Below are positions 1 through 8,812 of a DNA stretch of 64,000 bases, piece after piece. The notes under the pieces are model-generated. The model saw nothing but the letters and a program-made list of their open reading frames with translations. It was not told where the DNA came from and searched no databases. Position numbers and translations under genes: made by a program. The DNA comes from Clostridium_AD sp036569345 (GTDB lineage: Bacteria > Bacillota > Clostridia > Clostridiales > Clostridiaceae). Position 1 is the stretch's first letter; the number at the start of each line of letters is the position of its first letter. Location: contig NZ_DATCQT010000150.1 of the NCBI RefSeq assembly GCF_036569345.1, positions 1-64,000 of the forward strand, in the 5' to 3' direction.

Positions 1-46
1 CCGATATTATGATGTGCTGTTTTTCACTCAATGTAATCATCTCCAT
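1..46 (-). CDS. Possible start of an IS21-family transposase (partial, runs off window)
   Basis: The minus strand has ATG at 46 behind a GAGGGGG ribosome site and reads MEMITLSEKQHIIIS before the window ends. From general knowledge this resembles IS21 IstA N-termini, which begin with MITLSEKQ-like residues ahead of a helix-turn-helix. Only 15 residues are visible, so the family is a weak inference. Together with the truncated IS3 orfB next door it suggests that a second element inserted into, or recombined with, the IS3 copy. It could also be an unrelated gene. Confidence 0.35.
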   Translation of the reverse strand, partial: MEMITLSEKQHIIIS

Positions 47-129
47 TCCCCCTCTTATGATGTTCAATCATAAGAAAGTTTACATTAAAGTGGGGGATAT
101 TTCAATTAGAATAGTGGGGTACTTTTAGA

Positions 130-620
130 TTAACATATACACTTATCCTTTGAAGCAATATAATTGTAGTACCCAGATCTAGACACTCCCGATAATTCAC
201 ATAAGTACTTGATTGAATTTTGAAAGCTAAATTTTTTAATTTTTTTAACAATTCTACCTGTGACTCAAGTAACTTAATTTTAGCTTCTTGCCTTTCAATT
301 ATTTCCTGTGGTGTTAATTCCCGAGCAAGGGGACGTCCAGAAAGACCTTTTCTAGTATCTGTTAAGCCAATTATCCCATTTGCTTTATACATTGCTTTCC
401 ACCGGCATGCAGATTGTTCAATACGTTTCATCCCAATGATCTCCACATCAAAACTATTTTCTATAAAAATATCCCTGGGTAATTTACCGGACATATATTC
501 ATCAATGAATAAGCGCTTAAATTCATCTGTATATGTAATGGCTTTTTCACTTACATTAAGAACATTTTTATTTTTTTGAAGCTTTAGCATACTCATTTAT
601 GAAAACAAAATTTTACTCAT
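130..620 (-). pseudogene. Decayed IS3-family transposase (orfA with N-terminal frameshifts, orfB cut short)
   Basis: The original start is probably ATG at 620, 7 nt after a GGAGG site (628-632). It reads MSKILFS and then hits a stop. The reading frame resumes at 596 or 590 as a typical IS3 OrfA: a helix-turn-helix region (ITYTDEFKRLF onward) followed by a leucine-zipper-like ELTPQEIIERQEAKIKLLE segment. Near 232-237 there is an A6 run, and the -1 frame after it reads like an OrfB N-terminus (IKYLCELSGVSRSGYYNYI), which is the usual IS3 frameshift arrangement. OrfB stops at 130 after about 34 residues, so the DDE catalytic domain is gone. At least one indel near the start plus the missing orfB make this copy inactive. 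Confidence 0.8.
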
Positions 621-720
621 AATTCTACCTCCAACTATATATTTAATTATACAAAAAAGCACCTATAGCTCAAACATTTTTTTTCTAAGTGTCTAACCTA
701 TAGGTACTAGTTTAGAAGGT
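621..720 (-). mobile_element. Probable left end of the decayed IS3 element
   Basis: This is the non-coding leader of the IS3 remnant: the ribosome site at 628-632, an AT-rich stretch, then TTTTCTAAGTGTCTA (683-697) and the short inverted repeat CACCTATAG (660-668) / CTATAGGTA (699-707). A terminal repeat probably lies at about 680-697. The matching right end is missing because the element is truncated, so the boundary cannot be proved here. Confidence 0.4.
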
Positions 721-955
721 TCTCCTGCGTGCCTCCCAATAAGAGATTGAAATTGGGAATTTGATTAAGAAATTCTAGTCTTTTGAAAATATAAAATTAT
801 CTGCCTCTGGGTCGTTCTCAGGGGGACATAACAATTATTAATTGTTATGTCCTTACACTCGACGTCCTGTCTCGGGATCGCTCGCCTTACGTCCTGTGAG
901 GCTCACGAGAATTTTATATTGGCAAAAGAAGAATTTCTAGATCAAATTTAAATAA
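721..955. repeat. Long palindromic repeat, copy A
   Basis: An inverted repeat: the arm at about 750-801 pairs with 907-950 (AAGAAATTCT and CTTTTG...ATATAAAATT against AATTTTATAT...CAAAAG and AGAATTTCT). Inside are a perfect hairpin (GGACATAACAAT / ATTGTTATGTCC, 824-852) and two small hairpins with GTCCT loops, the second at 884-902 with stem GCCTTAC/GTGAGGC. The left flank from 721 matches the outer left arm of the copy at 51234, but the outer right arm has been lost. It lies between the IS remnant and acoR. Function unknown. Confidence 0.85.
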
Positions 956-1291
956 AAGATACTAAAACTATTATCAAAGACATATTAACATTAACTTCAT
1001 ATTATGGTAATATTAACATATAAGGAAGTTAATAGAATGAAATATGAATATTCCACAGTAATAGTCAAAATATTTTCTTTTGATAGTTTAGATATCCCTA
1101 AAAAAATAATTAAAGGGAAATAGAATAATATGTTGAACTAATACATCATAAATATTAAAGAAGGCATAAAAATAATACATTCTATGATAAAAAAACATTG
1201 ATAAACCAGACTATTATATAAAACGTGATTATACCAATATTTTAATGCCTTATTTTTTATAAGATTAAGTCATTTAGATTGGAGGGAAATT
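956..1291. other. AT-rich intergenic region upstream of acoR
   Basis: About 335 bases without a convincing gene. A 28-codon frame (1037-1123) behind AAGGAAG encodes an unremarkable peptide and may be a gene fragment. The acoR promoter should lie in the distal part, but no clear -35/-10 pair stands out. A GGAGG site at 1281-1285 serves acoR. Confidence 0.5.
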
Positions 1292-3301
1292 ATGAATATT
1301 ATTAAGAATGATATTAATAAAGCTATTAATGTAGAATTATTAGGTGGATCAAAAACAAAATTAAAAAATCAGAAGGATTATATATTAAGAGGTTGGAAAA
1401 GATGTGTAGAATCTGGAATAAGTCCTTTTGAAGTAAAATGTGCCAAAAAATATGAAGGGAAAGAATTAGAGACTATACTTTATAAAAATATTAAACTTAT
1501 ATATTATGCTAAGCCATATATGGAAGATTTATATTCATTTGTTAAAGGAACAGGTTTTACAGTAGTTTTAAGTGATGCTAATGCATGTATTCTTGAACTA
1601 ATGTGTGATAATTATATAATTGAAAATTCAGAAGATAAAATTAATTTTGTTAAGGGCGCTGTGTGGGATGAACTATATGTTGGTAATAATTCTATTAATA
1701 CATCATTAAAAGAGGGAATACCTATTCAAATTTCTGGGGATGAGCATTACTGTATCATGAATAAGGATTGGACATGCTCGTCAGCACCAATTAGAAAAGA
1801 AGGAAAAATCATTGGAGCTATTGGTGTTAGAGGCTATATGGCTGGAAGTCATGCACATACACTGGGTATGATAGTAGTTGCTGCAAAAGCAATTGAAACA
1901 AGAATAGAGATTGAGCATACAAAAGCTCAATTAAAAATCAAAAATAAATTCCAAAATGCTATAGTAGAGTCTTCTTCAGATGGAATTTTGACAATAGATG
2001 CGAGCGGAATTGTCACATCTATTAATACTAGTGGGGCAGAAATTCTAGAAGTAAATAGGGAGAATTCTATAGGTAAGCATATTAGTAATATTGTGGATTT
2101 TGATCCAGTAATTTTAAATGTTCTGAAAAGTGGGAAAGGTTATGTAGACAAAGAGTTTATTTTGAAAAATAGAAAGGGTACCAAGTTTCATTTTATAAAA
2201 ACAGCAACTATAATAAGAGATGGACATGGAAATATAATTGGGGTTGTAGATACTTTTAGAAAAATAAAAAGGGTTCAGACTATGGTAACAAAAATGGTTG
2301 GTGCATATGGAAAATTTCATTTCGATGATATAATTGGGAGCAGCAATATTATAAAGGAAAGTATAAGACTTGCTAAAATTGCAGCAAAAAGTTCTTCTAC
2401 CATATTGGTGCAAGGGGAGTGTGGAACGGGGAAAGAGCTTATTGTACAATCTATTCATAATGCAAGTAGTAGAAAAAATGAATGCTTTATTTCAATAAAC
2501 TGTGCAGCCATACCAAATGAACTTATTGAAAGTGAATTATTTGGATATAATGAAGGTTCCTTTACAGGAGCATTAAAGGGAGGAAATCCTGGTAAATTTG
2601 AACTTGCAAAAGGAGGAACTATATTTTTGGATGAAATAGGAGATATGCCTCTTTATATGCAGGCAAAGCTTTTACGTGTACTACAGGAAAAACAGATAAC
2701 AAGAATAGGTGGAAATGATGTAATTGATATAGATGTAAGAGTAATTTGTGCAACAAATAAGGAATTATTTGATGAATGTAATAAAGGCAACTTTAGAAGG
2801 GACCTTTATTATAGGGTAAATGTTCTTAATATTTACTTGCCACCTCTTAGACTAAGAAAAGAAGATATAAAAGAAATAGTATATTATTTCATAAGCAAAA
2901 TGAATGTAAAGATAGATAAAAGTATCAAAGCAATTTCTGATGAAGCTATGGAATATATTATGAACTATGAATGGCCTGGCAATGTACGGGAACTTGAAAA
3001 TTGTATTGAAAGAGCAATAAACCTTTGTCAAGGCGATATTATAGGCTTGAAGGATCTTGCAACTAATATTAGGGAAAAGAAAAGAATAACTAATTTAGAA
3101 AAAGACTTGTTTAATGATTCAATACCATTAGGTAAAAATCCCAGTGAGGATAAACTTGAAAGTCTTGAAACCATTGAAATTAAGGAAATCAAAAAAGTTT
3201 TATATATAATGGATGGGAATATATCAAAAACAGCTAATGTTTTAAAGGTAAGTAGAAATACATTATATAATAAGATGAAGAAATATAGCTTGAAGATGTA
3301 A
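1292..3301 (+). CDS. acoR: Sigma-54-dependent activator of acetoin catabolism (AcoR-type)
   Basis: Enhancer-binding protein of 669 residues. Domains in order: GAF-like sensor (about 60-205), PAS (about 218-325), AAA+ sigma-54 activation domain (about 345-575) and a C-terminal Fis-type helix-turn-helix (about 644-665, ISKTANVLKVSRNTLY). Walker A is GECGTGKE (375-382, Cys where most family members have Ser). The sigma-54 contact loop GSFTGA is at 422-427 and Walker B GGTIFLDE at 441-448. The AcoR family senses acetoin or a relative through the N-terminal domains and drives the aco genes. A -24/-12 promoter directly downstream, before acoA, supports this. Start ATG follows GGAGG. It is transcribed separately and ends in its own terminator. 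Confidence 0.92.
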   Translation: MNIIKNDINKAINVELLGGSKTKLKNQKDYILRGWKRCVESGISPFEVKCAKKYEGKELETILYKNIKLIYYAKPYMEDLYSFVKGTGFTVVLSDANACILELMCDNYIIENSEDKINFVKGAVWDELYVGNNSINTSLKEGIPIQISGDEHYCIMNKDWTCSSAPIRKEGKIIGAIGVRGYMAGSHAHTLGMIVVAAKAIETRIEIEHTKAQLKIKNKFQNAIVESSSDGILTIDASGIVTSINTSGAEILEVNRENSIGKHISNIVDFDPVILNVLKSGKGYVDKEFILKNRKGTKFHFIKTATIIRDGHGNIIGVVDTFRKIKRVQTMVTKMVGAYGKFHFDDIIGSSNIIKESIRLAKIAAKSSSTILVQGECGTGKELIVQSIHNASSRKNECFISINCAAIPNELIESELFGYNEGSFTGALKGGNPGKFELAKGGTIFLDEIGDMPLYMQAKLLRVLQEKQITRIGGNDVIDIDVRVICATNKELFDECNKGNFRRDLYYRVNVLNIYLPPLRLRKEDIKEIVYYFISKMNVKIDKSIKAISDEAMEYIMNYEWPGNVRELENCIERAINLCQGDIIGLKDLATNIREKKRITNLEKDLFNDSIPLGKNPSEDKLESLETIEIKEIKKVLYIMDGNISKTANVLKVSRNTLYNKMKKYSLKM

Positions 3302-3332
3302 TATCTAAAAATTTTATACTGCTCAGAAAATT

Positions 3333-3389
3333 AGCAGTACTCAAAATATTGACACTTTTATGTGAAATATTTGAGCAGTGCTTTTTTTA
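3333..3389 (+). terminator. Terminator of acoR
   Basis: Stem AGCAGTACTCAAAATATT / AATATTTGAGCAGTGCT followed by a T7 run (3383-3389). It separates acoR from the aco operon, so that the operon depends on its own promoter. Confidence 0.8.
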
Positions 3390-3430
3390 ATATAAAAAAT
3401 TAATTCGATTATTACTCTTTCAAATAAAAA

Positions 3431-3479
3431 GTAAAAGCCAGTAGCTCATATAACTAGGTATTGCTGAGTAATGTTTTAC
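3431..3479 (+). promoter_or_regulatory. Candidate AcoR upstream activator site
   Basis: An imperfect inverted repeat, GTAAAA...GCTCA (3431-3448) and TGAGTAATGTTTTAC (3465-3479), lies about 25-75 bp upstream of the -24 element. That is a plausible place for an enhancer-binding protein. It is inferred from position and symmetry only. Confidence 0.4.
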
Positions 3480-3503
3480 GTATTTTATCTAAATCAAAAA
3501 TAC

Positions 3504-3520
3504 TTGGCACTCTACTTGCT
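3504..3520 (+). promoter_or_regulatory. Sigma-54 (-24/-12) promoter of the aco operon
   Basis: TTGGCAC (3504-3510) and TTGCT (3516-3520) match the sigma-54 consensus TGGCAC-N5-TTGC, with the invariant GG and GC at the correct spacing. Transcription should begin near 3530, about 35 nt before acoA. The sigma-54 activator gene immediately upstream agrees. Confidence 0.93.
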
Positions 3521-3564
3521 AATATTATATTGTAACAAAGAAAAAGTAAGGAGTTGAGGTTGCT

Positions 3565-4530
3565 TTGGTAGAATTAGACAAGTGTTTAACAACAAGTTTT
3601 TATAAAACAATGGTTGAAATTAGAACTTTTGAAGAAAACATTGAAAGACTGTTTTTCGCAGGAGAAATACCAGGTTTCGTTCACTTATACATAGGTGAAG
3701 AAGCAATAGCTACAGGGGTGTGTGCAAACTTAACAAAGAAAGATTATATAGAAAGTACTCACCGAGGACACGGACATACAATTGCAAAGGGAGCAGACAT
3801 TAAAAGAATGATGGCTGAAATATATGGCCGTGAGACTGGTTTTTGTAAGGGAAAAGCTGGGTCAATGCATATTGCAGACTTTAGTGTAGGTATGCTAGGA
3901 GCAAATGGTGTTGTTGGCGGTGGATATAATTTGGCTGTAGGGGCTGCCCTTGCCATTAAATACCAAAAGAGAAAGGATGTTTCGGTAGTTTTCTTTGGAG
4001 ATGGTGCATCTAATAGAGGCACTTTTCATGAAGCAGCAAATTTTGCATCTGTTTTTAAACTTCCAGTAATTTTTGTTTGTGAAAATAATGAATGGGCATC
4101 AACTACGCCATATAAAACAACTACATCTGTTGATAATATAGCAGATAGAGCTGTTGCTTACGGTATGCCTGGCATTATAGTCGATGGTAATGATGTATTT
4201 AAGGTTTATAAGGTAGCACAAGAAGCTGTTGAAAGAGCAAGACAAGGCGGCGGACCGACATTAATAGAGGCTAAAACTTATAGGGTTAAGGGACATTTTG
4301 TAGGAGATCCAGAAATGTATAGAACAAAGGAAGAAGTTCAAAAACGTTTTATGGAAAATGATCCAATTAAGAATTTTGAAAAAGAGGCGTTAGAGAATAA
4401 TCTGATGACAAGGGAAGAAATGGACGCAATTAAAGTAGCAGCAGATAAGACTCTTGTAGATGCTATAAAGTTTGCAAAGGATAGCCCATTCCCAGACCCA
4501 TCAGAATTATATGAAGGCTTATATGTATAG
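3565..4530 (+). CDS. acoA: Acetoin dehydrogenase E1 alpha subunit (TPP-dependent)
   Basis: Alpha subunit of the thiamine-diphosphate E1, which cleaves acetoin and passes the acetyl group to the lipoyl arm of E2. It has 321 residues, normal for the family. The TPP/Mg motif runs from GDG (146-148) to NN (175-176). The protein belongs to the pyruvate/branched-chain/acetoin E1-alpha family, and the AcoR and sigma-54 context decides for acetoin. The start is TTG at 3565, 11 nt after AAGGAG; no ATG fits the conserved N-terminus. First gene of the sigma-54 operon, 16 nt before acoB. Confidence 0.92.
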   Translation: MVELDKCLTTSFYKTMVEIRTFEENIERLFFAGEIPGFVHLYIGEEAIATGVCANLTKKDYIESTHRGHGHTIAKGADIKRMMAEIYGRETGFCKGKAGSMHIADFSVGMLGANGVVGGGYNLAVGAALAIKYQKRKDVSVVFFGDGASNRGTFHEAANFASVFKLPVIFVCENNEWASTTPYKTTTSVDNIADRAVAYGMPGIIVDGNDVFKVYKVAQEAVERARQGGGPTLIEAKTYRVKGHFVGDPEMYRTKEEVQKRFMENDPIKNFEKEALENNLMTREEMDAIKVAADKTLVDAIKFAKDSPFPDPSELYEGLYV

Positions 4531-4546
4531 AAAGGACGTGAATTAA

Positions 4547-5518
4547 TTGAGAGAAATAACATTTTCAGAGGCAACACGAGAGGCAATGACACAGGAAATG
4601 ACTAGAGACGATAAAATATTTATAATGGGTGAAGATATAGCAAGGCAGGGTGGAATATTTGGCCAATTTAGAGGACTTCCACAAAAATTTGGTACTGAAA
4701 GAGTGTTAGATACTCCCATATCAGAAACAACAATAATTGGTGCTGCTATTGGAGCTGCATTAGCAGGAATGAGGCCGGTTGCTGATATGCATTTTGCGGA
4801 TTTTATGGGTATTGCTATGGATGAATTTTTTAATCAAATGGCGAAAATTAGATATATGTTTGGTGGTCAATGTATGCTTCCACTCGTAGTAAGAGCGCCA
4901 GATGGTCTATCAATTCAAGGTGCAGCGCAACATTCACAAAGTATTGAAGCATGGTTTATGCATATTCCTGGTCTTAAGGTTGTTGCACCATCAAATCCTG
5001 CAGATGCAAAAGGACTTTTAATAGCTGCATTGAGAGATAACAATCCTGTTATATATTTCGAAAATAAAATACTTTATAAACAAAAGGGGCCTGTACCTGA
5101 AGGAGATTATGTAGTTGAAATAGGAAAAGCGAATGTAGCCAGAGAAGGAAAAGATGTAACTATTGTGTCTTATTCAATTAAGATGCAACAAGCATTTGAG
5201 GTCGCTGATATATTAGAAAAGGAAGGAATAAGTGTAGAAGTTATAGATCTTAGAACTATATCCCCTATAGATAAAGAGACAATATTAAAATCTGTTAAGA
5301 AGACTCATAGATTTGTAGTTCTTCATGAGGCTGTAAAACAAGGTGGGGTTGGAGCAGAGTTATCAGCAATTGTAGCAGAAGAGGCTATGGATTATTTAGA
5401 TGCACCAATAGTAAGAATTGGTTCTCCATTTACTCCAGTACCTTTTGCACCAACACTTGAAAACGAATACAGAATAAAAACAAATGACGTGGTAGATAAA
5501 ATAAGAAAAATGTTCTGA
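4547..5518 (+). CDS. acoB: Acetoin dehydrogenase E1 beta subunit
   Basis: Beta subunit of the E1 heterotetramer (323 residues), completing the TPP site and binding E2. The transketolase pyrimidine-binding domain is at the N-terminus (ITFSEATREAMTQEM, GEDIARQGGIFGQF) and the transketolase C-terminal domain occupies about 200-320 (VIDLRTISPID). The start is TTG at 4547 after AAAGGACG. Translated right after acoA. Length and motifs are complete. Confidence 0.92.
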   Translation: MREITFSEATREAMTQEMTRDDKIFIMGEDIARQGGIFGQFRGLPQKFGTERVLDTPISETTIIGAAIGAALAGMRPVADMHFADFMGIAMDEFFNQMAKIRYMFGGQCMLPLVVRAPDGLSIQGAAQHSQSIEAWFMHIPGLKVVAPSNPADAKGLLIAALRDNNPVIYFENKILYKQKGPVPEGDYVVEIGKANVAREGKDVTIVSYSIKMQQAFEVADILEKEGISVEVIDLRTISPIDKETILKSVKKTHRFVVLHEAVKQGGVGAELSAIVAEEAMDYLDAPIVRIGSPFTPVPFAPTLENEYRIKTNDVVDKIRKMF

Positions 5519-5528
5519 ATTAATTAAG

Positions 5529-5562
5529 CTCCTCTGATAAGGGTAACAGGTAAAACAGGGGA
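5529..5562 (+). other. Intercistronic hairpin between acoB and acoC
   Basis: CTCCTCTG and CAGGGGAG form an imperfect stem without a T run. It could mark an mRNA processing or stability site between the E1 and E2/E3 genes. No terminator function is implied. Confidence 0.45.
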
Positions 5563-5614
5563 GTTCAATTAGATTTTCTAAAGAAAGGAATACTATTACT
5601 GAGGGGGGTAAAAA

Positions 5615-6934
5615 ATGGCAAGTGTTGTGGTTATGCCTAAATTAGGTCTAACAATGACCGAAGGAACTATTTCCGGATGGTATAAAAAAGAGGGAGAGCA
5701 AGTTAAAACTGGCGAAAACCTATTTGATGTTGAAACAGATAAAATGACAAATCAAATAGAAGCAACTGAAGATGGTTTTTTAAGGAAAATTATAGTAGGT
5801 GAAGGCAGTTCTGCTGATGTAACAGCTCCAATTGCTATAATCGGTAGTAAAGATGAGGATATATCAGGTTTATTAATAGAAGACAATAAGGTAGAAGAAG
5901 TAAAAGAAGTAACCAATATACAAGTAAAAGGAGAAAATATAGGAATAATACAGAACAATAAATCGGGTTACATTAAGGCGTCTCCTATGGCAAAGAAATC
6001 TGCTAATGAAAATAATATTGACTTATCTCTAGTAAAAGCTACTGGATGTAGTGGAAACATAGTACAAAAGGATGTGGATATGTATCTTGAACAAAATAGA
6101 ATAAGAATTACTCCAACAGCTGCAAAAATGGCTAAAGACTTTAACGTTAATGTAAAGGATATTGATTCAACAGGAAGGATTATGAAAGAAGATATATTAA
6201 AAGCATTGGATATAAAAGGAGAAACTTCATTCGTTAAAGTTACTGATGTGGATGAAAGGGTTAGACCGTCAAATATGAGAAAAATAATTGCAGATAGAAT
6301 GATCAAAAGTTGGAATATATCTCCAAAAGTAACATATAATATCGAAATTGATGCATTAGCAATGAAAGAATTTAGAGAGAAACTTAAGGAGAGTTTTAAA
6401 GCAGTAAATGCTAAATTAACTTACAACCACATATTAATGAAAATTGCGGCCAAAAGCTTAAATGAATTTCCATATATCAATGCTAGTTTTGATGGTAAAG
6501 AAATAATACTGCATAGATCTGTAAACATTGGACTTGCAATAGCTATTGAAGACGGACTTATGGTTCCCAATATAAAAAATGTTCAAGATAAATCTCTTCT
6601 CGATATAGCATTAGAAACTGAAGAAATAATTAAAAATACAAAATCAAATAAGCTTAGTCTTGATGCTGTAAGTGGTGGAACATTTACGATAAGTAATTTA
6701 GGAATGTTTGGCATGGATACGTTCTCACCTATAATAAATCAGCCTGAATTAGCAATACTGGGTGTAAACGCAATGGTTGATAAAGTAGTTGTCATTAACG
6801 GTGAAATAGTGATTAGACCAATGATTAAGTTAAGTTTAACCGCAGATCATAGAGTTATTGATGGTGCTATGGCAGCAAAATTCTTAAAGAGATTTGCGGA
6901 TATTGTTAAAAATCCTTTGTTACTACTAATGTAA
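5615..6934 (+). CDS. acoC: Acetoin dehydrogenase E2, dihydrolipoamide acetyltransferase
   Basis: E2 core enzyme that moves the acetyl group from lipoamide to CoA (439 residues). An N-terminal lipoyl domain carries Lys43 in ETDKMTN. Next come two peripheral-subunit-binding-like segments (about 120-158, KASPMAKKSANENNIDLS; about 163-198, ITPTAAKMAKDFNVNVKDI), then the acyltransferase domain (about 212-439) with the catalytic HRVIDG motif near 412. Two binding segments in place of the more usual single one is notable. Start ATG follows GAGGGGGG. Confidence 0.92.
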   Translation: MASVVVMPKLGLTMTEGTISGWYKKEGEQVKTGENLFDVETDKMTNQIEATEDGFLRKIIVGEGSSADVTAPIAIIGSKDEDISGLLIEDNKVEEVKEVTNIQVKGENIGIIQNNKSGYIKASPMAKKSANENNIDLSLVKATGCSGNIVQKDVDMYLEQNRIRITPTAAKMAKDFNVNVKDIDSTGRIMKEDILKALDIKGETSFVKVTDVDERVRPSNMRKIIADRMIKSWNISPKVTYNIEIDALAMKEFREKLKESFKAVNAKLTYNHILMKIAAKSLNEFPYINASFDGKEIILHRSVNIGLAIAIEDGLMVPNIKNVQDKSLLDIALETEEIIKNTKSNKLSLDAVSGGTFTISNLGMFGMDTFSPIINQPELAILGVNAMVDKVVVINGEIVIRPMIKLSLTADHRVIDGAMAAKFLKRFADIVKNPLLLLM

Positions 6935-7015
6935 AAAATATAATAAAGTAGTAGTAAAGAGTTGAAATCATTGTTTAAGTCAATTTTTTATATGTTTTAA
7001 GGAGGTCTTAAACTT

Positions 7016-8746
7016 ATGTCTCATGTAGTTACTATGCCCAAACTAGGGCTTACAATGACTGAGGGTAAAATATCGAAATGGATAAAAAATGAAGGAGATT
7101 TAGTAAAACGTGGAGAGCCTATATTTGAGGTTGAAACAGATAAAATGACAAACACAATTGAAGCAATAGAAGGTGGTGTTTTAAGAAAGATAATCGTAAA
7201 AGTTGGAGAAACTGCAAAGGTAACAGAAACTGTTGCAATTGTGGCAGGAGAAAGTGAAGATATATCTGAATTATTACCTGAGGTCGCAATTAAAATTAAA
7301 ACAATTGAAAAAGAAAATGTCTTTAAAAAAAGTAATGATACATCAGGAAAAAATGTCTTAGTTATAGGTGGAGGACCTGGTGGTTACGTAGCTGCAATTA
7401 GAGCGGCTCAGCTAGGGGCTAAAGTTAAAGTTGTAGAAAAACAATGGCTTGGAGGTACTTGCCTTAATGTTGGATGTATACCAACTAAAGTACTTCTACA
7501 TACTGCTGAGATATTAAAGGAGATGAAACAAGCAGATTTATTAGGGATATGTGTAGAAGGAAAAGTTGATGTAGATTGGACATCTTTACAAAATAGAAAA
7601 AAAGTAGTTGTAAAGAAACTTGTAAACGGAATTGAGTATCTTCTTAAGGCTAATAAAGTTGAAGTAATTAAAGGTAGAGCATCTTTTATAGATATGAATA
7701 CCATTCTGATAGATAAAGAAGATGGGTCATCGATGAAAACGGTTGCGGATAGTATTATTATTGCAACGGGATCAGAACCTTTTATACCTCCAATTAAAGG
7801 ATCGGATTTGGCAGATGTAATTGACAGTACTGGTGCATTATCTTTAGAAAAAATCCCTGAAAGTATTGTTATTATAGGTGGAGGCGTTATTGGAACTGAA
7901 TTTGCAACAGTATTTAATAGCTTAGGTTCTAAAGTTACAATAGTTGAAATGCTACCATATATACTTCCTCCCATTGATAGAGAAATTGGAGAGTTAACTA
8001 AAAAAACATTGGTTAAGAATGGAATAATTATTTATAACGAAGCTAAGGTAACGGGTATTGAACAAGGTGAAATAGGTATCATAGTTACAGTTTCATTAGA
8101 TGGCAAGGAGATGAAAATTGAAGGAGACAAAGCTCTTATCTGTGTTGGAAGAAGGGCTGTATCAAAAGGATTAAATATAGAAAATGCAGGCGTTAGCCTA
8201 AATAGAGGCAATATCGTGGTGGATAAGACCATGAAAACAAATGTTGAAGGAATATATGCAATTGGCGATGTAACGGGGATTAATATGCTTGCCCATGTAG
8301 CATCAGAGCAAGGAGTAGTAGCTGCTGAAACCATAATGGAAATTGATACAAAAATGGATTATAAAACAGTACCAGCATGTGTTTACACAAAACCCGAAAT
8401 TGCAGCAGTAGGATTAACAGAAGAACAGGTAAAGAAAAGAGGAATAGATTATAAGGTTGGAAAATTTTCACTGGTTGGAAACTCAAAAGCAGTAATTATG
8501 AGTGAATCTGAAAATACTGTTATAAAAATTATTACGGATAAAAAATATGGCGAAATCCTTGGAATGCACATATACGGACCTAGAGCTACTGATCTTATAG
8601 CAGAGGGTGCATTGGCTTTAAGACTAGAAGCTACTGTTGATGAATTAATATCAACAGTTCATGCTCATCCAACAGTTGGAGAGGCTGTTAAAGAAGCGGC
8701 TCTTGCTGTAAACAATATATCAATACATCAAGTAAATAGATTTTAA
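7016..8746 (+). CDS. acoL: Acetoin dehydrogenase E3, dihydrolipoamide dehydrogenase with lipoyl domain
   Basis: Reoxidises dihydrolipoamide with NAD. Length is 576 residues instead of about 470, because an N-terminal lipoyl domain (Lys43 in ETDKMTN) is fused on; its sequence closely resembles that of the E2 lipoyl domain. The FAD fingerprint GGGPGG is at about 118-123, the redox disulfide is Cys149/Cys154 (CLNVGC), the NAD-binding fold is near 280-300 and the C-terminal active-site HAHPT is present. AGGAGGTC precedes the ATG. Lipoyl-E3 fusions are known in several Gram-positive 2-oxoacid and acetoin complexes. Confidence 0.92.
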   Translation: MSHVVTMPKLGLTMTEGKISKWIKNEGDLVKRGEPIFEVETDKMTNTIEAIEGGVLRKIIVKVGETAKVTETVAIVAGESEDISELLPEVAIKIKTIEKENVFKKSNDTSGKNVLVIGGGPGGYVAAIRAAQLGAKVKVVEKQWLGGTCLNVGCIPTKVLLHTAEILKEMKQADLLGICVEGKVDVDWTSLQNRKKVVVKKLVNGIEYLLKANKVEVIKGRASFIDMNTILIDKEDGSSMKTVADSIIIATGSEPFIPPIKGSDLADVIDSTGALSLEKIPESIVIIGGGVIGTEFATVFNSLGSKVTIVEMLPYILPPIDREIGELTKKTLVKNGIIIYNEAKVTGIEQGEIGIIVTVSLDGKEMKIEGDKALICVGRRAVSKGLNIENAGVSLNRGNIVVDKTMKTNVEGIYAIGDVTGINMLAHVASEQGVVAAETIMEIDTKMDYKTVPACVYTKPEIAAVGLTEEQVKKRGIDYKVGKFSLVGNSKAVIMSESENTVIKIITDKKYGEILGMHIYGPRATDLIAEGALALRLEATVDELISTVHAHPTVGEAVKEAALAVNNISIHQVNRF

Positions 8747-8768
8747 TGTAAATTCATAAGCCAACTGC

Positions 8769-8784
8769 CTCTACGAAAGTAGAG
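8769..8784 (+). other. Small GNRA hairpin between acoL and the MFS gene
   Basis: CTCTAC-GAAA-GTAGAG gives a perfect 6-bp stem capped by a GNRA tetraloop, with no T run. It probably stabilises or demarcates the polycistronic mRNA. Confidence 0.5.
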
Positions 8785-8812
8785 AGTCCTAATATTTAAG
8801 GAGGAATAATCA

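Noticed and set aside
220..579. Plus-strand open frame of 119 codons over the IS remnant
   Set aside because: It is the antisense shadow of the OrfA frame, with no ribosome site and no recognisable domain.
721..955. Long palindromes as simple transcription terminators
   Set aside because: The elements are 220-290 bp long with nested hairpins and no T run behind the outer stem, and one lies inside an operon-like gene series. Termination may be a side effect but does not explain the conserved loops.
1037..1123. 28-codon frame with a fair ribosome site upstream of acoR
   Set aside because: The peptide has no recognisable features and the region looks decayed. Too little to call a gene.
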